Below are positions 32,514 through 40,390 of a stretch of 54,708 nt of DNA, one piece after another. The stretch's first letter is position 1; each line of letters opens with the position of its first letter. Source of the stretch: a virus; IMG/VR virus record IMGVR_UViG_3300008120_004305, positions 1 through 54,708 of that record. One strand, 5' to 3'. The translations under genes and the position numbers were made by a program. Under the pieces are notes generated by a model that made no database searches, was not told where the DNA came from, and saw nothing but the letters and a program-made list of their open reading frames with translations.

Positions 32514-32521
32514 TATTTATA
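32514..32521 (-). promoter_or_regulatory. Minus-strand late promoter
   Basis: TATTTATA on the plus strand is the exact late consensus TATAAATA on the minus strand, about 100 bases upstream of the ATG at 32414. It faces away from the sigma70-type promoter at 32468. Confidence 0.55.
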
Positions 32522-32537
32522 ACCTGGAGATAACTAA

Positions 32538-32849
32538 ATGAAAATATTAGCTATGAAACTCGTTACCGGAGAAGAAATTCTTGGTGAAATTGAATCAGAA
32601 TCAGAAACCGAATTCGTTTTAGAAAACCCTGTTGGTATTGCCATTGTTCGTGACCCCAAGACCGGTCAACCTAACGTTGGTTTTGCACCTTTCCCACTAC
32701 ATGCCGAACAAAAGAAGGGGTCTACGCTTGCCATTGCTAAGAAGAATGTAGTATACTCCTATGTTCCAGCAGAAGATTTTGTTAATAATTATAACAGCGT
32801 CTTTGGTTCTGGTATCGTAATATCAAAACAACAAATCATTACAGGCTAA
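32538..32849 (+). CDS. Sm-like (LSm/Hfq-fold) candidate protein B
   Basis: 103 aa: MKILAMKLVTGEEILGEIES..., then VLENPVGIAIV, and VGFAPFPLHAEQKKGSTLAIAKKNVVYSYVPAEDFVNNYNSVFG. The L-x-x-G-E-E-I-x-G-E-I...V-L-x-N-P layout matches phage Sm-like proteins, and a cyanophage-derived protein with the Sm fold has been crystallised. It is first in the early unit leading to gp43; a role in RNA binding or mRNA control is inferred. GGAG SD present. Confidence 0.6.
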   Translation: MKILAMKLVTGEEILGEIESESETEFVLENPVGIAIVRDPKTGQPNVGFAPFPLHAEQKKGSTLAIAKKNVVYSYVPAEDFVNNYNSVFGSGIVISKQQIITG

Positions 32850-32850
32850 C

Positions 32851-35388
32851 TTGAGCAACTTCTATACTAATGTACAAAGCTTCGGCAATAATATTCTTTA
32901 TCGAGGCATTCAAAATGGTAAGGCGATAAGAGAGAGAATTGAATACTCTCCATCGCTTTATATTCCATCTAAAAAAATCACCAAGTTTACCTCGTTAAAC
33001 GGTGATTATCTTGACCAAAAAATCTTTGGCGATATTAGTGCAGCAAGAGATTATGTTAAACAATTTGAAGGTGTGCCTGGTACACCAACAATCTATGGCC
33101 AAACTCGTTTTGAATATGCCTTTATTGCCGACCAACACAGCGGTATGGTCGATTATGATTTTACTAAAGTTCAAATTGCCGTAATCGATATTGAGGTTGG
33201 TTCTGAGAATGGATTTCCTGACCCGTATCAAGCAAATGAACCTATCACCGCCATTTGTATTAAATTTCTAAATCAATCACCTTTTGTTTTCGGTTGTGGC
33301 GAATATGAAGTACAAGGTAATGAAGTATACATTCGTTGTAAAGATGAATATAATCTCTGTAAGCAATTTATGGAGTTTTGGAAAGACAAATACCCCGATA
33401 TCATTACTGGTTGGAATACAAAGTTCTTTGATATACCATATCTCATCAATCGATTCCGTAAAATTCTTGGCGAACCAGAGACCAAGAAACTATCTCCGTG
33501 GGGTTATATCTCTGAGCGGAATACTACAATCAATGGCCGGCAATTGACTGCCTATGGTTTACTTGGTGTCGAATCTCTCGATTATATTGAACTGTACAAA
33601 TGGTATGCTCCTGGTGGAAAGTCACAAGAGTCCTATCGCCTCGATGCCATTGCTCAAGTTGAATTGGGTGAAGGCAAAATCTCCTATGATGAGTATGATA
33701 ACCTACACTCACTCTATCGTTTGAACTATCAAAAATTTGTTGAGTATAACATTAAAGACGTTGAACTCATTATTAAACTTGAAGAAAAATTAAAGTTACT
33801 TGAATTAGGAGTAACTCTTGCATATGATACCAAGACAAACTTTGAGGACGTCTTTGCACAAACTCGTATGTGGGATTCATTGACTTATGCTTATCTCTTT
33901 GAGAAAGGTATTATTGTTCCACCACGAATCACCAAGAGTAAAGATTCGGCATTTGAAGGTGCCTATGTTAAAGAGGTTCAAGTTGGTGCTCATGATTGGG
34001 TTGCTTCGTTTGACTTGAACTCTTTGTATCCGCATTTGATGATGCAATACAATATCAGTCCTGAAACATTGATTGAACCAGAAAACTATACAGATGAGAT
34101 GCGTGAGATTCTTTCTGGTGGTGTTGATGTGAATAAGTTGTTGGCCAAGAAAGTTGATTTATCTAAACTTGAAAATGCAACAATCACTCCTAACGGTCAA
34201 TTCTTTCGTACAGACTTCCAAGGTTTCTTACCTAAGATGATGGAAGAAATGTATACTGACCGTAAGAAGTTTAAAAACTTAATGTTAAAAGCAAAACAGG
34301 AATATGAAAATGAAAAAGATTCAAACAAACTTTATGAAATCGAAAAACGAATTGCTAAGTACAATAACATCCAGTTGGCCAAGAAAGTTTCCCTCAACTC
34401 AGCTTACGGCGCTTTGGGTTCTCAGTACTTTCGCTTTTACGATTTACGCATGGCACTTGGTGTTACAACTGCTGGGCAATTAAGTATTCGTTGGATTGAA
34501 GCCAAGATAAACACTTGGATGAATAAAATTTTGGAGACCAAAAATGTTGACTATGTTATTGCTTCTGATACTGATTCAATTTACCTACGAATGGGAGAAT
34601 TGGTTAATAAATTTATTAAGGATACATCAGATAAACAAAAAGTAATTTTACTCATGGATAAAATCTGTGAAGATAAGATGCAACCTTTTATCGATAATAG
34701 TTATGGTGAACTTGCAGAGTATGTTCATGCTTATCAACAAAAGATGGAGATGAAACGAGAAGGTCTTTCCGACAAAGGTATTTGGACTGCCAAGAAACGA
34801 TATATCCTTAATGTGTATAATAACGAAGGCGTACAATACAATGAACCACAATTGAAGGTAATGGGTCTTGAGATGGTGAAGTCATCAACACCATCCGTTA
34901 TTCGTGGCAAGATGTATGATTTGATTAAACTATTGGTAACTGGTACGGAAAATGATGTACATAAATTTATTGCCGAGTTCAGAGAAGAATTTAAAAAGTT
35001 ACCATCGGAAGATGTTTCCTTTCCCCGTGGCATCAACGGATTGGCTAAATACTCCGATTCATTAAACATTTATAAACTTGGTACTCCTATTCATGTTAAG
35101 GGTGCCATACTGTATAACAACTTTCTAAAACAAAATAATCTTACCAAAAAATATCCACTCATCCAAGAAGGCGAAAAAATTAAATTTGCCTATCTGAAGA
35201 TGCCAAACCATTTTAAAGATACTGTCATTTCATTTCCTACAAGACTGCCAAAAGAGATGGGGCTTGACAACTACATTGATTATGATTTACAATTTGATAA
35301 GGCTTTCTTAGAGCCTATCAAAGTTATTTTAGATTGTATGAAATGGACAACTGAAAAGGTAAGTTCACTCGAGGACTTTTTCTCATGA
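32851..35388 (+). CDS. 43: DNA polymerase gp43 (family B)
   Basis: 845 aa (T4 898 aa), TTG start one base after the previous stop. Replicative polymerase with proofreading. Exo I VIDIEVGS (~111-118, D113/E115), Exo II GWNTKFFDIPYL (~187-198), Pol motif A FDLNSLYPHLM (~387-397), motif B KKVSLNSAYGALG (~511-523), motif C ASDTDSIY (~571-578). The C-terminal end SLEDFFS is a clamp-binding-type tail. No intein or intron is seen. Confidence 0.98.
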   Translation: MSNFYTNVQSFGNNILYRGIQNGKAIRERIEYSPSLYIPSKKITKFTSLNGDYLDQKIFGDISAARDYVKQFEGVPGTPTIYGQTRFEYAFIADQHSGMVDYDFTKVQIAVIDIEVGSENGFPDPYQANEPITAICIKFLNQSPFVFGCGEYEVQGNEVYIRCKDEYNLCKQFMEFWKDKYPDIITGWNTKFFDIPYLINRFRKILGEPETKKLSPWGYISERNTTINGRQLTAYGLLGVESLDYIELYKWYAPGGKSQESYRLDAIAQVELGEGKISYDEYDNLHSLYRLNYQKFVEYNIKDVELIIKLEEKLKLLELGVTLAYDTKTNFEDVFAQTRMWDSLTYAYLFEKGIIVPPRITKSKDSAFEGAYVKEVQVGAHDWVASFDLNSLYPHLMMQYNISPETLIEPENYTDEMREILSGGVDVNKLLAKKVDLSKLENATITPNGQFFRTDFQGFLPKMMEEMYTDRKKFKNLMLKAKQEYENEKDSNKLYEIEKRIAKYNNIQLAKKVSLNSAYGALGSQYFRFYDLRMALGVTTAGQLSIRWIEAKINTWMNKILETKNVDYVIASDTDSIYLRMGELVNKFIKDTSDKQKVILLMDKICEDKMQPFIDNSYGELAEYVHAYQQKMEMKREGLSDKGIWTAKKRYILNVYNNEGVQYNEPQLKVMGLEMVKSSTPSVIRGKMYDLIKLLVTGTENDVHKFIAEFREEFKKLPSEDVSFPRGINGLAKYSDSLNIYKLGTPIHVKGAILYNNFLKQNNLTKKYPLIQEGEKIKFAYLKMPNHFKDTVISFPTRLPKEMGLDNYIDYDLQFDKAFLEPIKVILDCMKWTTEKVSSLEDFFS

Positions 35389-36350
35389 TATTCTTAACAC
35401 TATTATCAGCACTACTACTATCAGGTATTGCAGCCTATTATTCCATTATTGGTTTGGCTGCAATCTTTACTGGTGCATTTTGGCCAATCGTTTTTATGGG
35501 CTCGGTTTTAGAAATGAGCAAGTTGGTGACTACATCATGGTTGTATCGTAATTGGAAAACCTGCCCACTTTTATTAAAATCATATTTGACATTTGCCGTT
35601 GTCATTCTGATGATTATCACCTCTATGGGTATTTTTGGTTACCTCTCAAAAGCACACATTGATTCTACCATGGACGCTGGTGCCAATTCAGTAGAAATAA
35701 GAACACTTAAACAACAAGAAAAGATTGCTAATGAACGATTAGAATATTTACTGAAACGTGCAGGCAATCCCGAAACGGCAACGGCCAATGTTGATAGACA
35801 AATTCAACAAACACAAAAAGAACTATCGGACATTAATAAACGAAAATTACCATTATTGAAAGAAGAAAATAAACTTGTGGCAGAAGTTGGCCCCATCAAA
35901 TATATTGGTGACATGGTATATGGCACAGATGATGCCAATGCTATCGATAAAGCGGTTCGTTTGGTAATCATGTTAATTATGGTTGTATTTGACCCGTTAG
36001 CTGTGTTATTATTGATAGCAGCAAATATGTCTATGAGTAGAAGTTCAGTTGGTAAACCAATCGTTAAAGATGGTGAAATTGTTGGAGTAACTGCACAAGA
36101 TATTCCTGTGTTTGTTCCTGAAAAAGAAAAACCAAAAGAAACAGATAAGGTTGAAATAGATAAACAAAATATTGTTCAAATTGAGGAGAATATTCCAGAA
36201 CAAGAACCAATTATAATTGATGAGGCTTCTGGTGAAAGTATTCCTCCAATATCAAAAAGCAAACGTGGATTTCCAAATCGGAAGTCTAAGATAGATAGTA
36301 TGTATGTAGATGATGCTGAGTTGGCATTTCGTAAAAAGGAAAATAAATGA
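35385..36350 (+). CDS. Multi-pass membrane protein with coiled coil
   Basis: 321 aa. N-terminal hydrophobic hairpin (~1-37), another helix at ~65-86 (SYLTFAVVILMIITSMGIFGYL), a coiled coil at ~103-165 (KQQEKIANERLEYLLKRAG...), then a further membrane helix at ~187-213 (AVRLVIMLIMVVFDPLAVLLLIAA). The C-terminus is soluble and acidic, then basic. A protein of this architecture is frequent in T4-like aquatic phages next to gp43/uvsX; function unknown. ATGA overlaps at both ends. Confidence 0.8.
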   Translation: MIFLTLLSALLLSGIAAYYSIIGLAAIFTGAFWPIVFMGSVLEMSKLVTTSWLYRNWKTCPLLLKSYLTFAVVILMIITSMGIFGYLSKAHIDSTMDAGANSVEIRTLKQQEKIANERLEYLLKRAGNPETATANVDRQIQQTQKELSDINKRKLPLLKEENKLVAEVGPIKYIGDMVYGTDDANAIDKAVRLVIMLIMVVFDPLAVLLLIAANMSMSRSSVGKPIVKDGEIVGVTAQDIPVFVPEKEKPKETDKVEIDKQNIVQIEENIPEQEPIIIDEASGESIPPISKSKRGFPNRKSKIDSMYVDDAELAFRKKENK

Positions 36351-37423
36351 GTATACTTGACAAGATTAAAAAGAACAGCAGTATTAAAGATTCGGCTATT
36401 CTGTCCAAATCAAAGTTCTTTACTGATAAAGATATGATTCCCACTTCTGTGCCAATTATCAATGTGGCACTTTCTGGTCGTTTAGATGGCGGCTTAACTC
36501 CTGGTCTCACCATGTGGGCAGGTCCATCTAAACATTTTAAAACTGCCTTCTCATTGTTGATGGCAAAATCTTATTTGGACAAATATAAAGATGCGGCTCT
36601 TTTATTCTACGATAGTGAGTTTGGTACTCCTCAAAGTTATTTTGACAGCTTTGGCATCGATACTAATCGTGTCTTGCATACACCACTTACCGATATTGAG
36701 CAGCTTAAGTTCGACATTATGCAGCAACTTACACAGTTGGAGCGTGGCGACAGATTAATTATTATTATTGATTCGATTGGCAATTTGGCATCAAAGAAAG
36801 AAGTGGAAGATGCCTTGGCAGAAAAATCTGTTGCTGATATGTCAAGAGCAAAACAAGTGAAGTCATTGTTTAGAATGGTGACACCACATCTATCACTCAA
36901 AGATATTCCAATGGTTGTAGTAAATCACACTTACATGGAAATTGGAATGTTCCCTAAAGCAATCGTTGGTGGCGGAACAGGTTCATATTATTCTGCCGAT
37001 AATATCTTTATTATTGGTCGCCAACAAGAAAAAGAAGGTACTGAGGTTATCGGTTACAACTTTATCATCAATGTAGAAAAGAGTAGATATGTTAGAGAGA
37101 AATCTAAGATTCCTGTTACGGTTCGTCACGATGGTGGTATTAGTAGGTGGAGTGGGTTACTGGACATTGCATTGGACTCTGGCCATGTTGTTAAGCCATC
37201 TAATGGTTGGTACTCAAAAGTGGACGCAGATGGTGTTATAGAAGATAAAAAATACCGTATCAAAGAAACTGATACGTCTGATTTTTGGTTACCAATTCTT
37301 AAACAAAAAACTTTTCAAGATTTTGTACAAAACACTTACCAGATTGCCTCAGGTAATATTATGCAAGATGATGTTACTCAAGCGTTTGATGTGGAGACCA
37401 CGAACGGAGTAGAAGATGATTGA
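36347..37423 (+). CDS. uvsX: Recombinase UvsX (RecA-like)
   Basis: 358 aa (T4 391 aa). Forms filaments on ssDNA for strand exchange. Walker A GPSKHFKT (~59-66) has the T4-like form, Walker B is in RLIIIIDSIGNL (~140-151), and the L2-region GGGTGSYYSAD follows. C-terminal ~40 residues are acidic. Coupled to the membrane protein and the next ORF. Confidence 0.96.
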   Translation: MSILDKIKKNSSIKDSAILSKSKFFTDKDMIPTSVPIINVALSGRLDGGLTPGLTMWAGPSKHFKTAFSLLMAKSYLDKYKDAALLFYDSEFGTPQSYFDSFGIDTNRVLHTPLTDIEQLKFDIMQQLTQLERGDRLIIIIDSIGNLASKKEVEDALAEKSVADMSRAKQVKSLFRMVTPHLSLKDIPMVVVNHTYMEIGMFPKAIVGGGTGSYYSADNIFIIGRQQEKEGTEVIGYNFIINVEKSRYVREKSKIPVTVRHDGGISRWSGLLDIALDSGHVVKPSNGWYSKVDADGVIEDKKYRIKETDTSDFWLPILKQKTFQDFVQNTYQIASGNIMQDDVTQAFDVETTNGVEDD

Positions 37424-37736
37424 AGGCCTTGATTATTGTTTTATTTACCCTAAAGATGATGAATCTGCGGTACACATTCGTTTCTTAGACGGACCATACA
37501 AAGATACCGTTTTTAAATATGGTAAAGTAAAGTTTGATGAAAAAAATGACCAGGTCTATTTACTTTTTGCTTACGATGTGTTAGAATCCACAGTAGATAA
37601 GCCAAGAAAATTGGAAAAAGATGACAAGTTTAAAAATTACATTGGTGATTTACTTGTAGAAATTATGAGCGGTAATATGGAACAGGATATAATTGATGAA
37701 GCTGGAACAAGCGATACTGAAGAACCTAGTTTGTAA
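37416..37736 (+). CDS. Hypothetical protein between uvsX and gp41
   Basis: 106 aa: starts MIEGLDYCFIYPKDDESAVH, then FLDGPYKDTVFKYGKVKF and a helical acidic C-terminus. A protein of this type commonly occupies the uvsX-gp41 interval in aquatic T4-like phages. It overlaps both neighbours (8 bases with uvsX and 41 with gp41). No catalytic motif. Confidence 0.75.
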   Translation: MIEGLDYCFIYPKDDESAVHIRFLDGPYKDTVFKYGKVKFDEKNDQVYLLFAYDVLESTVDKPRKLEKDDKFKNYIGDLLVEIMSGNMEQDIIDEAGTSDTEEPSL

Positions 37737-39081
37737 TGAAGAATATTTAAGAAAAGTATTACCATTTTTAAAGCCAGACTATTTCTCGGACAGAACCGAG
37801 AGAACCTTATATAATGAAATTACATCATTCACGGAAACTTATAATCATTCGCCTACGACTGAAGCAATTAGTATTGCCATCAAAGAAAAGAGAAATCTTA
37901 CGGATGATGAAGTTAAGGGATGTGAAACTTATCTCCAAGAAATTGAGAGTAATATCAAACCAGAAGCCGAGATTCAATGGCTTGTTGATAAAACCGAAAA
38001 GTTCTGCCAGGAGAAAGCCATATACAACGCAGTATTGGGGTCCATTTCAATTCTCGATGGTAAAGACAAAGTTCACGACAAAGGTTCGATTCCCAAGATA
38101 TTATCGGATGCTTTAGCAGTAAGCTTTGATAACTCCGTTGGCCATGATTACTTACAGGACTCAGATGCTCGATATGAATTCTATCACAGAAAAGAGGAAC
38201 GAATTCCATTCGACCTCGATTACTTCAACAAAATTACCAAAGGTGGTTTACCAGCTAAAACACTTAATATTGCTTTGGCGGGGACTGGTGTTGGTAAAAG
38301 CTTATTCATGTGTCATGTCGCTGCGGGCGCCATGGTTCAAGGCAAGAATGTATTGTATATCACATTAGAGATGGCAGAAGAAAAGATTGCAGAACGAATT
38401 GATGCAAATCTACTCAATGTTACGCTCGATGATTTGATTGACCTTCCAAAAGATATGTATGATAAGAAGGTCGCCAAAGTCCGTGAAAAGACTTATGGTA
38501 AACTTATCATCAAAGAATATCCAACTGCATCGGCATCCACAACTCATTTTAGGACATTACTCAATGAACTTAATCTTAAACGTAGTTTTAAACCTGATAT
38601 TATTTTTATTGATTATCTTAACATATGTTGCTCTTCTCGTATTAAAGCCGGTGCGAATATTAATTCCTATACCTATGTTAAATCGATTGCAGAAGAACTT
38701 AGAGGGCTTGCGGTTGAGTATAATGTTCCTATTGTTTCTGCCACGCAGACTACTCGCTCAGGATTTACAAGTAGCGATCCAGGTCTTGAGGACACCAGCG
38801 AATCATTCGGACTCCCAGCCACCGCAGACTTAATGTTTGCTTTGATTACAAGTGAAGATTTAGAAGAACTCGGCCAAATCATGGTAAAACAATTGAAGAA
38901 TCGATATAATGACCCAACATATTATAAACGATTTACAATTGGTGTCGATAGAGCTAAGATGAGATTGTATGATGTTGAACAATCTGCACAACAAGGTATT
39001 GCTGATGCCGGTAAAGCACCAATCGGTGCCTTTAATAAAATTCAACCACAAAAGAAATCGTTTGATGGATTTAAAGTATGA
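37696..39081 (+). CDS. 41: Replicative helicase gp41 (DnaB-like)
   Basis: 461 aa from ATG 37696 (AGGA upstream; a TTG one codon earlier is possible). Hexameric 5'-3' helicase of the replisome. Walker A ALAGTGVGKS (~193-202), Walker B IIFIDYLNI, the H4-like QTTRSG and a C-terminal arginine-finger region. T4 gp41 is 475 aa. It overlaps the preceding small ORF by 41 bases. The primase gp61 is not in the window. Confidence 0.96.
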   Translation: MKLEQAILKNLVCNEEYLRKVLPFLKPDYFSDRTERTLYNEITSFTETYNHSPTTEAISIAIKEKRNLTDDEVKGCETYLQEIESNIKPEAEIQWLVDKTEKFCQEKAIYNAVLGSISILDGKDKVHDKGSIPKILSDALAVSFDNSVGHDYLQDSDARYEFYHRKEERIPFDLDYFNKITKGGLPAKTLNIALAGTGVGKSLFMCHVAAGAMVQGKNVLYITLEMAEEKIAERIDANLLNVTLDDLIDLPKDMYDKKVAKVREKTYGKLIIKEYPTASASTTHFRTLLNELNLKRSFKPDIIFIDYLNICCSSRIKAGANINSYTYVKSIAEELRGLAVEYNVPIVSATQTTRSGFTSSDPGLEDTSESFGLPATADLMFALITSEDLEELGQIMVKQLKNRYNDPTYYKRFTIGVDRAKMRLYDVEQSAQQGIADAGKAPIGAFNKIQPQKKSFDGFKV

Positions 39082-39281
39082 TGGAAACTAGAACAAGGAC
39101 TTTGGTTAAGACCATCATTTATAGGATTTGGGTCTTATGCTCAACCTATGTGATGTTATTGATAACAGGACAGAGTTTGACACAGGCTCTTGTTCCTACC
39201 ATTATTATAAATTGTGTCTGGATGACATCGTATTATTTGTATGATAGACTTTGGACTCGTATTAAATGGGGTAGAGTATGA
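39078..39281 (+). CDS. DUF2061 membrane protein
   Basis: 67 aa: RTLVKTIIYRIWVLCSTYVMLLITGQSLTQALVPTIIINCVWMTSYYLYDRLW (core pattern). This is the DUF2061 signature (RSLxKTxxxR...LYYxHExxW) with two membrane helices. In bacteria these proteins are of unknown function; phage copies are frequent in aquatic genomes. ATGA overlaps on both sides. Confidence 0.88.
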   Translation: MMETRTRTLVKTIIYRIWVLCSTYVMLLITGQSLTQALVPTIIINCVWMTSYYLYDRLWTRIKWGRV

Positions 39282-40387
39282 TATTAGAAAGAGTTGATGC
39301 TCTCCATGTCGCAAAGGCATTCCATGATTACTTTAGTAATATTGGAAGTACCGAAGAATATATGCGTGATGAAAAATTGAAATCGGTTGCCGAAATTCCA
39401 GCATCATTATTTCCACCAGAAGATGATTTGTTCTCCGATTTCACCATGCACCCAAATGATATGGATATTGAGGTGTGTGAAATACCCAATACTCAATTCG
39501 AAACATTACTTGCCATTACCTCTTCTCATGTCAATAAAGCACCAGTTGGTAGAAACATACAATTGGCAGTTAAGGAGAAGAACTCAGGAAAGATTCTAGG
39601 ATTCATTCGGTTGGGATCACCTGTCATCTATATGAAACCTAGAAATGAACTCTTAGGACAGGTCTGGATCCAACAGGAAGATACTGCCAAACGATTCAAT
39701 GCTTCTACTGTTATGGGATTTGTAATTGTACCATCTCAACCATTTGGTTTTAATTACCTAGGTGGCAAACTTCTATCTGCCATTTGTACCAGTCATACAG
39801 TAAGAGAAATCTGTAATAAGAAATACGATATGAATGTTTGCCTATTTGAAACTACCAGTTTGTATGGAAGTACCAAGTCTGTATCACAATATGATGGCAT
39901 GAAACCTTATATTCGTTTTAGAGGTTTGACCGAATCAGATATCGTACCAATGATGCACGGTGAACGATATACAGATTTGAAGGCATTTGTGGAAAGTAAA
40001 GTTGGAGATTTATTGGCGGGAGATACATCAAGTACCAGTAGAAAACTAAGAACTTTTACCAAGATGATTGCCTTAACAAAAGCCGCTCTAAAGGGAACAT
40101 CTGAAGGCGATGCTTTCAACCTAACGATTGAGAACGCCAAAAAGTTGACAGAGAAAAAAAGATATTATACATCTGATTATGGATTCAAAAATTCAGTTGA
40201 TTACATGAACTGTAAAACCGATAAACTTTTACCTGGTGAAAATTATGCCAAACATGAACTGGCCAATATCATTGAGTGGTGGCGGAGCAAAGCTATAAAT
40301 AGATACGAAACCCTTAAAACTGAGGGTAGATTAAGAACAGAATTAGAAATCTGGACTTCAGGCAAAGACATTCAAATCATTAGGTGA
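39278..40387 (+). CDS. DUF4338/DruA-like protein B
   Basis: 369 aa, paralog of the protein at 22656. Shared blocks: ILGFIRLGSPV, ASTVMGFVIVPSQPFGFNYLGGKLLSAI (core ~142-169) and ETTSLYGSTKSVSQYDGMKP (~191-210); the ends differ. The blocks correspond to the central domain of DUF4338, the family of the Druantia protein DruA. It lies in the gp41 unit (ATGA overlap with the DUF2061 gene). Two copies in replication operons argue for a phage function in DNA metabolism or anti-defence, not for a decayed defence gene. Function unproven. Confidence 0.58.
   Translation: MILERVDALHVAKAFHDYFSNIGSTEEYMRDEKLKSVAEIPASLFPPEDDLFSDFTMHPNDMDIEVCEIPNTQFETLLAITSSHVNKAPVGRNIQLAVKEKNSGKILGFIRLGSPVIYMKPRNELLGQVWIQQEDTAKRFNASTVMGFVIVPSQPFGFNYLGGKLLSAICTSHTVREICNKKYDMNVCLFETTSLYGSTKSVSQYDGMKPYIRFRGLTESDIVPMMHGERYTDLKAFVESKVGDLLAGDTSSTSRKLRTFTKMIALTKAALKGTSEGDAFNLTIENAKKLTEKKRYYTSDYGFKNSVDYMNCKTDKLLPGENYAKHELANIIEWWRSKAINRYETLKTEGRLRTELEIWTSGKDIQIIR
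40294..40301 (+). promoter_or_regulatory. Late promoter inside the end of the 39278 gene
   Basis: Exact consensus TATAAATA, 89 bases before the start of the 501-aa orphan at 40391. Confidence 0.55.
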
Positions 40388-40390
40388 ATC

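Noticed and set aside
32851-32853. TTG start of gp43 as an annotation error
   Set aside because: No in-frame ATG lies near the conserved N-terminus, and the TTG follows the previous stop by one base, so a TTG start with coupled translation is accepted.
35267-35296. TTGACA ... TTACAA near the end of gp43
   Set aside because: Poor -10 and internal position; the next gene starts by ATGA coupling.
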